64,000 nt of DNA, taken from the NCBI RefSeq assembly GCF_023159225.1, contig NC_063169.1, positions 55,639,934 to 55,703,933 of the forward strand, given 5' to 3'. This DNA comes from Perognathus longimembris pacificus (taxonomy: Eukaryota; Chordata; Mammalia; Rodentia; Heteromyidae). Of this stretch, positions 23,197 to 34,160 are shown piece after piece. Under the pieces are notes generated by a model. The model saw only the letters and a program-made list of their open reading frames with translations. It made no database searches and was not told where the DNA came from. Position numbers and translations under genes: made by a program. Numbering within the stretch: position 1 is the stretch's first letter; each line of letters opens with the position of its first letter.

Positions 23197-23487
23197 CCTT
23201 TAGACTTTTAAATATGTTCAATGTTTATAGTTTTAAAATCTGTTCTTGGTTTCCTACATGTAGCATGCAATTGCTATGTAATTGTCAACTCTGTAGGTAA
23301 AAAAAAAAAATGAAGTAAGTTTTAAAAATACAGATCTCTTCCAAATGTCATCAGTACTCAGTAAAATAATATAACTGCTAAGAACACTTGCTAATATTTA
23401 AATGTTAGCTTAAGCAACAACTCATTAAAAATAAGGACAATCATCTAAATTATGCCAACACAAAAAAAGGCCTTTAATATACTATAA

Positions 23488-23622
23488 AATTGCTACGCAT
23501 GATAGCATATGCTGTAATCAATCTAGAGGCTAAGGCAGAGGGTTGTGAGTTCAAGGGCAGCCTGAGCTACATAGTGTGACCTGGTCTCAAAAACCAAACC
23601 AAACTAAACAAAAGACTACGAA
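23488..23622 (+). mobile_element. B1 monomeric SINE
   Basis: 'catgatagcatatgctgtaa', 'ctagaggctaaggcagaggg', 'ttgtgagttcaagggcagcc' and 'gagctacatagtgtgacctg' with an AAACC-type tail match the rodent B1 consensus without the right monomer. Confidence 0.85.
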
Positions 23623-24245
23623 ATTGTAAAATTGTAGGTGAAGAGTCCATTAGTTATAGTCCCATGAGGAAAACAGACACTGTAGTAGATAAATTTCAAG
23701 GGAAAAAGCCCTCCAAAACATTAGGAATGTTGTTGGAAAAGCTTAAAAACCAGAGAAGGAAAAGAAAGTAAGCTGGGTATTAGCAATAGTAGGAAGACTC
23801 TACCAATTTTAGGGAGGAGTTAGTGTTATCAGAGCCCTGAGGCCAGGACCTCCGGGAAATAACTGAAACTATGGTCCAGAGGCACTAGTAAGAGGCTAGG
23901 ATTACCACCAGAAGATATTCTAAGAAAAAGACACAGTCACTACCCACAGTGCAAAGAGAGAAATACTCCAGCTTCTTCCTGTTATCCACCAGCTAATCTC
24001 CCACTTAGTGTCCCATTGGACAAACCAACCAAACAGGCTGTTTGAAAGGGATCCTGGGAAATGTAGTTTACAGAGTTTGTCCTCCACAAGGTATAAACCA
24101 GGGAAAGAATGGGGAATGGTTTAATGAGTCCACAAGCAAATGACCTGAACAAGGGTTATAATGAGGGAATAATATATTTTATTCATACAACAGTCAAATT
24201 CATATAAAATACTTTATATTAACTTATAGTAATTTATGTAACATT
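23623..24245. other. Unique sequence, no gene seen
   Basis: About 600 bases without a recognised repeat or exon. Confidence 0.4.
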
Positions 24246-24277
<32 letters not shown>

Positions 24278-24313
24278 TTCTTCTTCTTCTTCTTCTTCTT
24301 CTTCTTCTTCTTC
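24246..24313. repeat. (TTC)n microsatellite
   Basis: About 22 TTC units, one C-rich interruption near the start. A 20-base T-run (24315-24334) and a GTT run follow, leading into the tail side of a reverse SINE. GAA/TTC arrays are known triplex-forming repeats. Confidence 0.96.
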
Positions 24314-24334
24314 GTTTTTTTTTTTTTTTTTTTT

Positions 24335-24545
24335 GGTTGTTGTTGTTGTTGCTGGTCCTGGGTCTTGAACTCAGGGCCTGGCACTGCCTTTAAGCAATTT
24401 TTCTTTTACTTTGGTCAGGACTAGCACTCTAGCTCTTGAACCTCAGCTCTGCTTCCGGCTTCCCCCTCCCCCTTTCCTTCCTTCCTTCCTTCCTTCCTTC
24501 CTTCCTTCCTTCCTTCCTTCCTTCCTTCCTTCCTTCCTTCCTTTC

Positions 24546-24616
<71 letters not shown>

Positions 24617-24740
24617 TGTAATTAATTGGAGATAAGAGTCTCATAAATATTCATTCTTAGGCTGGCTTGAAACCATCATCCTGAGATCTCACCCTCCTGA
24701 GTAGCTAGGATTGTAGGTGTGAGCCACCAGTACCCAGCCA
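24335..24740 (-). mobile_element. Type II SINE, reverse, split by an expanded CCTT/CTTT array
   Basis: Right monomer ('ctggtcctgggtcttgaac', 'ctcttgaacctcagctctg') and B1-like head ('taattggagataagagtctc', 'gtagctaggattgtagg') are separated by a 140-bp pyrimidine array at the monomer junction. The frames of KERK/SFLP repeats on both strands come from this array. Confidence 0.9.
24475..24617. repeat. (CCTT)n-(CTTT)n compound microsatellite
   Basis: About 17 CCTT units pass into about 18 CTTT units without a break. The whole is pure pyrimidine on the + strand and sits inside the SINE linker. Confidence 0.97.
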
Positions 24741-24754
24741 TTTATTCAGATTTT

Positions 24755-24840
24755 CATTTTGTTTTTGCAGTACTGAGATTTGAACTCAAAGCCCCAGGCT
24801 TGCCAGACAGGCACACTACCACTAGAGTCAAAAACCCAGC
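24755..24840 (-). mobile_element. SINE right-monomer fragment, reverse
   Basis: 'actgagatttgaactcaaag' and 'cactaccactagagtcaaaa' keep the reverse B-box and A-box spacing. No head follows. Confidence 0.5.
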
Positions 24841-25074
24841 TCTTGGATGGATTTAGAACAAATGATGGTAAGGGAGGTAAGTCAAGTTCAGAGAGACCAA
24901 TAATGCTGGTTTTTTTCTCCTATGTGGAAGCTAGATCTAAAATACCACAGGACATGAAAAGTTATACTCTAGGCAATAATACACATTGTCTCTGATCATA
25001 TAAAATAATATTTGTTGAAACCAATTACATGAAATAGAGAAAAAAAAAACAGATCTTTGCCCTAGTTTATTTAT

Positions 25075-25164
25075 TTATTTTTTACATAGAATCTCTTGCC
25101 ATGATGTTCCTAACTTCTACCTGTGAGTAGCTGGGATTACAGGTGTGATCCAGTATTGCTACCT
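25075..25164 (-). mobile_element. 7SL/B1-type head fragment, reverse
   Basis: 'tagaatctcttgccatgatg' and 'gtagctgggattacaggtgt' show a truncated reversed head monomer. Confidence 0.6.
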
Positions 25165-25268
25165 TGTTTTTTTGTTCTTTATTGTCAAAGTGAATTACAG
25201 AGGGGTTACAGTTTCATATGTAAGGCAAGTACATTACTTATTCGACTTGTTATTTCCTCCCTCATTTG
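25165..25268 (-). mobile_element. LINE-1 3' end, reverse
   Basis: 'tttattgtcaaagtgaatta', 'cagaggggttacagtttcat' and 'aaggcaagtacattac' are the reverse complement of the tail-defined element at 22546-22619. Confidence 0.7.
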
Positions 25269-25274
25269 CCACCT

Positions 25275-25835
25275 TGTTTTTTAAATAGGGTCTCGCTAGG
25301 TTTTATTTTTATTTTATTTTATTTTTTTTGGCCAGTCCTGGGGCTTGGACTCAGGGCCTGAGCACTGTCCCTGGCTTCTTTTTGCTCAAGGCTAGCACTC
25401 TGCCACTTGAGCCACAGCGCCACTTCTGGCCATTTTCTGTATATGTGGTGCTGGGGAATTGAACCCAGGGCCTCATGTATACAAGGCAAGCACTCTTGCC
25501 ACTAGGCCATATCCCTAGCCCTTTTACTTTCTTTCTTTTTTTTTTTTTTGGCCTGTCCTGGGCTTGGACTCAGGGCCTGAGCACTGTCCCTGGCCTCTCT
25601 GTGCTCAAGGCTAGCACTCTGCCACTTGAGCCACAGCGCCACTTCTGGCCATTTTCCATATATGTGGTGCTGGGGAATTGAACCCAGGGCTTCATGTATA
25701 TGAGGCAAGCACTCTTGCCACTAGGCCATATTCCCAGCCCCTCGCTAGGTTTTATGACCAAACTGAACTCAAACCATGATTTCCCTTTCTCAGCCTCATG
25801 AATAGTTGAGACTACAAGCATGCTACCACACCCAG
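25275..25835 (-). mobile_element. Old 7SL-type monomer carrying a tandem SINE insertion
   Basis: Host sequence 'ttaaatagggtctcgctagg' is interrupted at 25307 and resumes at 25741 with 'ctcgctaggttttatgacc', followed by 'tttctcagcctcatgaatag'. The interruption is the tandem pair described next. Confidence 0.75.
25307..25740 (-). mobile_element. Two tandem type I SINEs inside one TSD
   Basis: Two complete reverse dimers, about 25307-25521 and 25522-25740, each with its own T-tail. One exact 15-nt duplication (ctcgctaggttttat at 25292-25306 and 25741-25755) flanks the pair, and no duplication lies between them. Either a tetrameric RNA retroposed in one event, or a second SINE landed in the A-tail of the first, where a duplication would be invisible. 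Confidence 0.93.
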
Positions 25836-25839
25836 CCTG

Positions 25840-28435
25840 TTTTCAGGTATATTTGAGTAATATTATCAACATGGATTGAAGCAAAATTTCAATTACTTCT
25901 CAACCTTTTTAGACTCTAGAAATCTTTTCACCTCAGTTTAGGATATCACTAATCAAGTGATTAGTTCTTTATTTCTGTGTTTTTACAGTGGCATGCAGCA
26001 TGAAAACGAAACCCATATTCTACCATGGTGTACCGTGGCCAGGGCCAAAAGGAGGAAAAGGTGATGGTGTGACCCATCAACCCCATCTTCAGATATTTAC
26101 AGAATAGATCTCAGATTCAAGTGTGGCTTTGTGAGTGAATGAATATGCGGATAGAGGGCTGTATTGTTGGTTTTGATGAATACATGCATCTTGTGTTAGT
26201 TGATGCAGAGGAAATTCATTCTAAAACAAAGTCAAGGAAACAACAGGGTCAGGTCATGCTAAAAGGAGATAATGTTACCCTACTACAAAGTGTCTCCGCT
26301 AGGAATGATCAGTGAAGTGAGAAGTTATTAAGAATACCATACAGTTTTTTTTTAATGCTCTTTTCTGGGAATCTCAGAAAACATTTGGTCATATTGTTTG
26401 ATGAGTCCTGTTGTTGAGATGGTAGTATGCACAGTTCTGAGCCTTGTGTTATTATCTGGTGACAACAAATGCCATGGATTTAGTTTTTTTTTTTTTAAGG
26501 AAAATGAAACATGCATTTCTTTGCTTACTTTAAGTAAGGAATATTTGTATTTCTGCTAAAAAAATCAATTAAAAATAGTTTTTAAGTGTTTCCACATGGT
26601 GACCCAAGAGATTACTAACCATTTCTCCCCTTCTCAATAAATTGGAAGCAAAATTAGACTCAACTGCTATTTTACTTTCTCTTCATAAGTCTGGCTTTGG
26701 AAACATTGGAGGCCTTTCAATGTGCTATGTAGGAATGTAAATGAAATGAATGTACCTTATGGATCTGCCTAGGATCATCTTGAGATGAATTTGCCGAATT
26801 ATTATCATTTATTGCTTTTCATCAACTACATAATTGAGAAGGTTTCCCCAGTGATTTATATCACCATAAAATACTTGGTTTTATTTCTATTAATTATGAT
26901 TTGGAGGATGTAGTAAGTATAATGTTAATGAATGTGTTGAATGATGTTGGATTAATTGGAATGACAAAAATGCCTTAAGCAAGGAGTAATAGTTTGAGAC
27001 TATTGGCAAATCCACATGTGAAACTGTTATTTACTTTGTGTCTTTAGAAATATAACTTTTCCAGAGCAAGAATTTAGATCAAATCTTTGATCATCATTAT
27101 TGAAATTAAAAAAAAAATAGTTGTATTGTAGAAGTGTCAAATATCTGTGGAAGTAACTCCAGTGCTACTCACTGAGTTTCAATAATGGTCAACTTCTGAC
27201 CAGTCTTGTTTATATACAGAATCTTATGCACTTCCTTTATTTCACTCCCTAAGGTTTTAGGCGCCATCAGAAATCATGTCACTTCACCTCTGGTTTTAAC
27301 AAGCCTTTTGTTGAGAGTGGGTTTGGGTGGGGGAGGAAGAAGAGAGGACTGGTAGGTTTCTATGTAGTAATGAAGCAGGAAGAGCAACACAAAGTTTGTG
27401 TTCCCTGAGACTGTCTGGTGTTGGTGGATCTTGGTATTGGCAATTATAAGGGAATTTCATATATTTCAGTTTCTTGCAGTAAATGCAGGAACTAGATAAA
27501 TGGCTTTGTAAAAAGCACATTTTTCTAAGGGTGGTAAATGCATTTTCAGAATCATTAGCATAAGTTTTAAAACCAGATTTATCTATAATCCTCTGTTCTC
27601 AAGGTAGAAACATAATGTAGTCGAATTTGGGGGCAGATATATGTTAGAGATCATGGGAAATAGCACACAAAAAAATTCCAGAACCTGGAACCTGTATGGC
27701 ACTAGCAGTGACAGTGCCCTGAAACGTTTATGGTAGCACAGGAGGGGAAAGAAGAAAGAGATTTGTGATAAACAACAACAAAACTCAAAAAAACAATACA
27801 ACAAACAAAAAACTAAAACAGAAGCAAGACTTTTCTTATTGCATTCAGTCTCCTTAGAAAACAATATTTTGTCCTAGAATAAATTATTCACCATATAGAT
27901 AACTTCAGATCAGTATTTGTGTTTTTAACTCAGGTTCAAATATATAACTATTAACACATATTTCTACACATTTCTATACAAAGCTTCTCATCGTCAACAG
28001 GTCTGAAAGTCTTGTATCTTGAAAATCTCTCACTTTCTTCGTGTATATAAATAGTATCATTTGGAAAATAATTAGGGAGCTAAATCAGACCTTCGAGACT
28101 CATACAAAGTCTTCTTTCTCTCTGTGCTCCTCAGCCATTCAGTTACTAGTGCTTGTTGGAACTGCCCCTTACACAGGCCCTCTGCCACTCTCCCTACCTT
28201 CATTGTCCTTGCCTTATTTTAGCATCTTGCTTGTTTTGGCCAGGACTGGTGAGCGCATATTAAATCCAACCCATTCTCCACTTTACTATTAGAGACACGT
28301 TGAATGTGCACTATGTCCCCTGTCACAAATTGCTAAACAAACCCGTTTATATGACAAACATAACCCTTTACAATATAATGTTCCCCTATTTGTGTGCTCA
28401 TCTACTGCTGTTCCATAATGATGGGACCATCTAGC
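25840..28435. other. Repeat-poor unique sequence
   Basis: About 2.6 kb with no SINE. No frame shows domain character. An AT-rich candidate regulatory segment lies at 26770-26990. Confidence 0.45.
26770..26990. promoter_or_regulatory. Candidate conserved noncoding element, AT-rich
   Basis: Repeat-free segment dense in homeodomain-type words, including TAATTA at 26891-26896, 'ttattatcatttattgc' and 'ggattaattgg'. The composition resembles developmental enhancers, but nothing in one sequence proves conservation. Confidence 0.25.
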
Positions 28436-28439
28436 CATC

Positions 28440-28575
28440 AGGAAACACATGTAGTTCTAGCATGCTGAAATGCAGATTCGGGCTCAGATGATTCCCAGAT
28501 GTGAGTATTTCTAGTTGGATCCTCTCAGGTGAGGCTGCTGTCCATGGACCCTACTGTGACCTTAAAGGTTACAGG
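28440..28575 (+). mobile_element. Possible MER5-type DNA transposon remnant
   Basis: 'catgctgaaatgcagattc' and 'gatcctctcaggtgaggctg' resemble the hAT-type MER5 consensus. The match is short and diverged. Confidence 0.35.
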
Positions 28576-29039
28576 AACTGTTCTTGCCATAGCTCTCAAT
28601 GACCAGAGGAGCCTCACTTTGTAATCCCTATTGCCATCCACTGCTTTAACTTCTGTGGCTTCAGCCATTTTATTTTACCGGATGACCTACTTGGTTGTAT
28701 TCTTTTTCCACTTCAAGTTTTGGCTCATTTATAATTTGTTCTTATGAAACTACCCTGAACCTTCCAGGAAGCCTTGCGCACCTTTCTCCAGTGCACACAT
28801 CCTGCTATTGTGTTACTGGCACATAACCTTGGGGATTCTTGATTGTCTGTCTCCATTCCACATGTTCCCAGCTCTCTCCAAAGTGTCAGGCCCGTGTCAG
28901 AAATGCAGAAGACATTTGCCAAGAAACAAGGAGACGAATTCTCCCTAGGTGACTTTGATAATTGTCCTTCAATTGTCCCACAGTATTCCCAACACTAGAG
29001 GTAAGTATTTCTAAAGAGTCCTAAAAGTTCTGTGAATCA

Positions 29040-29370
29040 CAGACTTGAGATTAATTGTAATCTTATTTTAATAATAATGTGGTTATTATAAGTGAAGGGC
29101 TCAGGAATATCTTTGGGTAAGCTTCCTAGACTAGCCATTTGGATTTTGATTAATGTATTATGATTTGTCTGTAGCCCCCAGGCTTGTAGGAAGCTGATTT
29201 ATCAGCATCTTGAATGAGTGTCCCTTTCTCACGGGACACTCAACATTAGCCCAACTTTTCAGGCTGATGAATAATTTAGAAAGGCAACGAACTCATTCAT
29301 TCACTGGGAGAAATCACAGCATTAAGATGCAGCCTACTGCAAATTCATTCTCTTAAAAGTAGGATGGGAT
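29040..29370. promoter_or_regulatory. Candidate conserved noncoding element
   Basis: SINE-free AT-rich segment with 'gattaattgtaatc', 'tgattaatgtattatga' and 'gatgaataatttag'. These are homeodomain-like words without repeat explanation. Inference only. Confidence 0.25.
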
Positions 29371-29804
29371 TGGAAAAGTAGAATTTAGATAAATTGGGTG
29401 TACAGTGGCCTCAGGTTAAGTTGGCTTAAAACATCCAACCAGAAGGGGAAAAAATGTCATCACCCATCTTTGTTGGAAGAATGAATTTCCATTAGCCTGG
29501 CAATGTTGACGTTAAGGTCTCATGGTGGAGAGGACTTCCACTGGTGTTCTTGGATGAGCTCTTCCATGTTTGCCTCTGAGACTTTTCTCTTGTTCCCTTT
29601 CCTGGCCATAGATCTCCTTCAAGTAGACGTATTTCCCCATTGAGCAATTCTTTCTTCACTTGTTTTCTATTACTCTTAAGTCCTGTGAGGCACTTTCTAA
29701 TAAATCCTCATGTGATATTGGAATAGGACCCTCTACTTCTGTCATTGGAAGGGTGGAAGTCTGTGAGATGTGAGGTCGGGGTTCCTGAATATCTTCCAGT
29801 TCAA

Positions 29805-30050
29805 TTCTTGTTTTTGTAGGAACCAGGATTCGTACTCAGGGCATTGGACTAGTGTTGCTCTGAATGCTCGATTGGTGCTCTCTTATTTCACTCATCCTTC
29901 CAGTCCATTTTTTTGCTGGTGACTTTTTTTCCTCTCCCCTTTGGAAATGGAGTCTCTTGGACTTTTCTTCCCAAGCTGGCTTTGAACTGTAACCATCTGG
30001 ATCTCAGTCTCCTAAATAACTATGTTACAATCATGAGCCTTTGGAATGGG
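29805..30050 (-). mobile_element. Old type II SINE, reverse
   Basis: 'aaccaggattcgtactcagg', 'ggaaatggagtctcttggac', 'ccaagctggctttgaactg' and 'gatctcagtctcctaaataa' are in the right order. It is strongly diverged. Confidence 0.65.
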
Positions 30051-30534
30051 CTTTTAGTTCAATTTCTTAACACATTAACCTTCACTTCCTCTGCCAGATA
30101 CTATATATTCAGGAATTATTCTTGAGTTGAATGGCCATGCCTGTGGAGTAGCAACACTAACCTTGCCTCTTTGTCTGTAGGGCTTAGCAGCGAAGGATGA
30201 TATATTCATCACATGTGGAGTGTTTGAATTGGTAGAATGTATTGGGGTCTTAGGTCTTTGTTTCAAAGCTTATCGCTTTAGACTATAGCTATTGTACTTT
30301 GCTGTGAAGTTATTGGCAAAACAAAGTTCACGGTGTAGAACAAAGAGTTTTAGTAAGTTAGGAGGAGGATGGGTGATGGGTGAGAAGGAGTAATATTGTG
30401 TCTTGGTTGCTTGGGCTAATAGATCTTGCAATCCATACTAAGGGAAGTTGTGAGTTTTCTTCCCCTTGGATATTTAAATGATCAACAGCAATCTCCAATT
30501 TCTGGGTGACAGGAGACTGCCTGACACAATGATG

Positions 30535-30705
30535 TGCTCTCCGTCTTTAATGTGTCTACACATCATCTAGGGATTTGATTGAAATGTAGCTTCTGATCCC
30601 ATAGGTCTGATGCCCATCTGGTCCTGAGGTTCTGCATTGCTGACAAAATCCTGGCTGAGGCTGGGCCCATGCATTATATGTTGAATACTGAGAGCTCTGA
30701 GATTC
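30535..30705 (+). mobile_element. MER5-type DNA transposon remnant
   Basis: 'catcatctagggatttgatt', 'gaaatgtagcttctgatccc' and 'ggttctgcattgctgacaaa' follow the MER5 (hAT-Charlie) order. Ends are not sharp. Confidence 0.5.
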
Positions 30706-30937
30706 CCTGAGATCTGTTTTTACCCTCTCCTATACCAGTAGAGTCAAACTTCTTTGTCATTTCTTCTGTTGTACATGATCCATGGCCACAGGCACTTTAT
30801 GTTGTAGAATCAACCTTGTCACGTGGTAGGAAACCTTTTCTAGGGCACATGGAAACATTCAGCAATTGGGAAGCATTGAACAACCACGAAAAATGAATGG
30901 GGAGGGAGGGTGCCATGTGGGTGGATGAGAGAGAGAG

Positions 30938-30940
<3 letters not shown>

Positions 30941-30976
<36 letters not shown>
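30941..30976. repeat. (GT)n microsatellite
   Basis: Pure run of about 18 units, preceded by a short GA run. It is not next to a SINE tail, unlike most others here. Confidence 0.96.
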
Positions 30977-30977
<1 letters not shown>

Positions 30978-31400
30978 CAAGGGTGGAGTGGGGGAAGAAA
31001 AGACATAATAGGTCTCAATGGAATGTGGAAATGTTTCTATGTAAGAGACCTGTTAACTCATGTCTAAAATAGCATAAATCGTCAGCATGGTTGGGCAAGT
31101 ACAGTAGTGAAAAAAATCTAGGGAATGTCAAAGAATATTTTGGAATAATGTAACACTCTACATCATGGTTTCTTTTTTCAGTGAGCTGGTATTGCTTGGA
31201 TATAGTTCCCTACTATTGAAAGATTGTTCTGATGCCTATTCTATTTACGAGATGGGGTGCAAGCATTATAAAGGGAGAAATTTCTACTGTTTGTAGCCAA
31301 ATAATTCAGGATGTCATTATCCCAGTTTTCATGTCTTTTTTTCCAGAGTGTTATATAATTTCTCTGGCAGAAATCCTACTTAACACTCTGACCTTTTTTA

Positions 31401-31459
31401 TTCCTTCCTTCCTTCCTTCCTTCCTTCCTTCCTTCCTTCCTTCCTTCCTCCTTCCTTCC
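31401..31459. repeat. (CCTT)n microsatellite
   Basis: About 14 units with one CTCC interruption near the end. Confidence 0.96.
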
Positions 31460-31504
31460 ATGTAGACTGTATAGATCGCTCATTAATGATGGAGGATTTT
31501 TTTC

Positions 31505-31562
31505 TCATTAAAAATAACGCCACCCCCTTTGTACATCACCTTTATAATAACAATAGAAAAGT
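31505..31562 (+). mobile_element. Probable LINE-1 3' end, very short
   Basis: 'cacccccttt' followed by 'gtacatcacctttataataa' resembles the tail end defined at 22546-22619 ('cccctctgtacatc...'). No clear duplication is seen. Confidence 0.45.
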
Positions 31563-31757
31563 TAAATTTTGCTCATTTAACTTTGCTCTTCATTTTAACC
31601 ACCTCCTATTTCAGTGCTCTTCAGTCAGGAATCCCATATATATCCAACAGTGTAATTGTTAGCTTTCTCTTATTTATTATATTGTTTGCTACAGTTATAT
31701 GTCTTATTATGAGACTCTAAAATTGAGATTCAAAATAGTGCAAATAATAGAAATCTC

Positions 31758-31862
31758 TACTGGAGATGGGAAATGTAGTTTAGGGGTAGAGCACATGCTT
31801 AGTATGTATAAGGCCCTGGGTTCCATCTCCATCACGAAAGACCAAAACCAACCAACCAACCA
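31758..31862 (+). mobile_element. ID-like monomeric SINE
   Basis: 'gaaatgtagtttaggggtag' (A box), 'gccctgggttccatctcc' (B box) and an AACC-type tail. Confidence 0.75.
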
Positions 31863-31932
31863 AAACTCAATGGAACAAATGGGTATAAAAACACCTCAGA
31901 TAATTTCCACCAGTTTTTTCAAGCCTAATCTT

Positions 31933-32140
31933 TTTTTTTTTTTGGCCAGTCCTGGGCCTTGGACTCAGGGCCTGAGCACTGTCCCTGGCTTCCTTTTGCT
32001 CAAGGCTAGCACTCTGCCACTTGAGCCACAGCGCCACTTCTGGCCATTTTCTGTATATGTGGTGCTGGGGAATCGAACCCAGGGCCTCATGTATACAAGG
32101 CAAGCTCTCTTGCCACTAGGCCATATCCCCAGCCCCTCAA
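31933..32140 (-). mobile_element. Type I SINE, reverse, with TSD
   Basis: Complete dimer with a T-tail at its + strand left end and an ID-like head ending 'atccccagcccc'. A 9-nt duplication, cctaatctt, lies at 31924-31932 and 32141-32149. The 148-codon forward frame and 78-codon reverse frame that cross it come from the SINE. Confidence 0.92.
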
Positions 32141-32149
32141 CCTAATCTT

Positions 32150-32173
32150 ACACACACACACACACACACACAC
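32150..32173. repeat. (CA)n microsatellite
   Basis: 12 units, immediately after the TSD of the preceding SINE. Confidence 0.95.
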
Positions 32174-32179
32174 CCCTCT

Positions 32180-32675
32180 CAGAGTATAGGATGCCAATGG
32201 CTCATGCTTGTAATCCCTAGCTATTTAGAAGGCTAAGATCTGAGGATCACAGTTTAAAGCCTACTGGGTCAGAAAAGTTCATGAGACTTTTTTTTTGGCC
32301 TGTCTTGGGGCTTGAACACAGGGCCTGGGCACTCTTTCTGAGCCTCTTTGTGCTCAAGACTAGTGCTCTACCACTTGCGCCACAGTGCCATTTCTAGCTT
32401 TTCTGAGTAGTTTATTGGAGGTAAGAGTCCCAAGGAGACTTTTCTACCCTTGCTGGCTTCGAACTGTGATCTTCACATCTCAGCCTCCTGAATAGTTAGA
32501 ATTACAGGCATGAGCCACCAGTGCCCAGCTCTCCATGAGCTCTTGTTTCCAATTAACCACTAAAAAGCTGGAAATGGAGGTGTGACACACATGGTAGAAT
32601 ACCAGCCTTGTTTGGAAAAAGCTAAGGGACAATGCCCTGAGTTCAAGCTCCAATACTTGTGTGCATGCACATGTA
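32180..32675 (+). mobile_element. Type II SINE split by a reverse type II SINE
   Basis: The head (32180-32287, 'ccaatggctcatgcttgtaa') stops at a T-run and resumes after 32530 with 'catgagctcttgtttccaat' and the right monomer ('ctgagttcaagctccaatac'). The tail has turned into the (CA)n array at 32676. Confidence 0.85.
32288..32529 (-). mobile_element. Type II SINE, reverse, nested
   Basis: T-tail, 'ggggcttgaacacagggcc', 'ctctaccacttgcgccacag', 'ttattggaggtaagagtcc', 'gagccaccagtgcccagct'. Degenerate flanks 'catgagactt' and 'catgagctctt' may be the duplication. Confidence 0.88.
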
Positions 32676-32701
32676 TACACACACACACACACACACACAC
32701 C
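32676..32701. repeat. (CA)n in a SINE tail
   Basis: 13 units directly at the 3' end of the forward type II SINE, where an A-rich tail is expected. Confidence 0.95.
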
Positions 32702-33059
32702 AACAAAATCACTTCAGAAAACCAAACCAGAAAAGCAAAAACAAAAACAACAGAAGACTCAAAATGTTTTGTAAGCTTTCTTTTAAAATAATTTTCTATG
32801 ATTTTTTTCCCTTCATGATGGCAAGAAAAGCAATATATAGTCATTTTAAAAGATAATGACTGCTGAAATATATCTATTTTTAAAATTCAAATTAGGTGCA
32901 TTTCTCTGCTTTTCTCTTGTGTTCCTAGTTCCCATCTGTCTGTGTAGTGGCTGTAGGTTAGGCCCCTCAGAGAAAAGATTGTACTTGTTCAAAATTCCAT
33001 GACGATGTCACTGGGAAATACTACTTTTCATTGCTTGCACTCTTTGGGTTTTTATATGT

Positions 33060-33210
33060 CCAAAGTGCCATACGATCCTGTCAGTGGTGAATCTTCATTA
33101 ATAATTTCATGACTTAGTTTATGATTGCTATATCCAATTTATAGATGGTACTGTAGAGGAATGGATTACTAGGGAGTTGAAATCATAAGCACACTCAGAA
33201 AAGTGTCCCA
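33060..33210 (+). mobile_element. MIR-like remnant
   Basis: 'tccaatttatagatggtact' and 'tactagggagttgaaatcat' approximate the MIR core. Weak. Confidence 0.4.
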
Positions 33211-33559
33211 GATCATTGTTTAGTTACCCGTAGACTGTAAATGTGTCTCTGGGTGTCGCATATCAGAAAAAAGGTGAAATCAGAAAAAGTGAGGGGTTGG
33301 CCATCTCTGAGGCTGTTGGGTTTAGAAAGGAAAAATGAGATGTGGCTCATGTACTTACTATTATGAGGAAATCTTTGGAGTGAGGAAACTCTGGGTCGCC
33401 TGGCTTAATGGGCTTTCCTGGCAGGAAGAAGAAATCCACTGGGCCATTGCTCGCTTGGAGTTCTTGTTTATAAACACCACTCTCCCATCTGTTTCACTGC
33501 CAGGAATAGAAGCCTTCTAATTCTTCTTGTAGTTTTGAGTGTAGGTCTGAAAGTGTGCC

Positions 33560-33815
33560 CATTGGCTTCTCAACCATCAGCTGTAAATTCACATACATTG
33601 CCATGTACTCAAAGAATCAGCTCGGAAAGTAGATGAGTCTCCACCTACGAAGTATCCAGTGAAACGAAGGGGAGGGCTCTTTCCAATCCTGTTTCCTTGG
33701 CCTGTGGCCATTAGCTTTAGAAAACTTAATTCCAAAGCGAATGGGTTATGCATGGGAGCCTTATACATACAAATGTGAGAGTGTTTTCTATGGTCCCATT
33801 TGCGTGGCACAGCAA
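33560..33815. promoter_or_regulatory. Candidate conserved noncoding element
   Basis: Repeat-free, balanced composition with retained CpGs ('gctcgg', 'ctacgaag', 'gaaacgaag', 'aagcgaatg'), a CAGCTG E-box near 33580 and 'gaaaacttaattcc'. Short frames on both strands (33589-33822, 33741-34022) have no splice support. Conservation is untested. Confidence 0.3.
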
Positions 33816-34160
33816 CTTCCAAGTAGATCTGCCTCTAACCCCATCAAAGAAAGAAGCAGGTTGGGGACAAGGACATGCCACAGAAGGCCACATCTTCCTT
33901 CTCTAATGTTCTGGCTGTTCCTCAATAGACTGGAGAACCTTCAATTCTTCTTTCCTATGAGGGAAAAGCAAGCCAGTCAATACCCTGACATAAGCTCCAT
34001 AACACCCACTTTGGACTTCTAACTACCATAGCCATATGACAGGATGGTCACTAGCTCGATATAAAGATCACTATCTTTGTGGTAACTTGTTAGAGCCACA
34101 ATAGGCAACAAACACAGGTACTTTTGTCTTCATAAAGTCTTTATTTAAAAATAATCAGAG

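Noticed and set aside
24411..24644. Frames with KERK or SFLP repeats on both strands
   Set aside because: Pure CCTT/CTTT microsatellite translation. The same explanation holds for 7794-8094 and 11062-11301.
31699..32145. 148-codon forward frame
   Set aside because: Most of it lies in a type I SINE. Very similar peptides arise at 25475-25681 and 54543-54800 from other copies of the same SINE.
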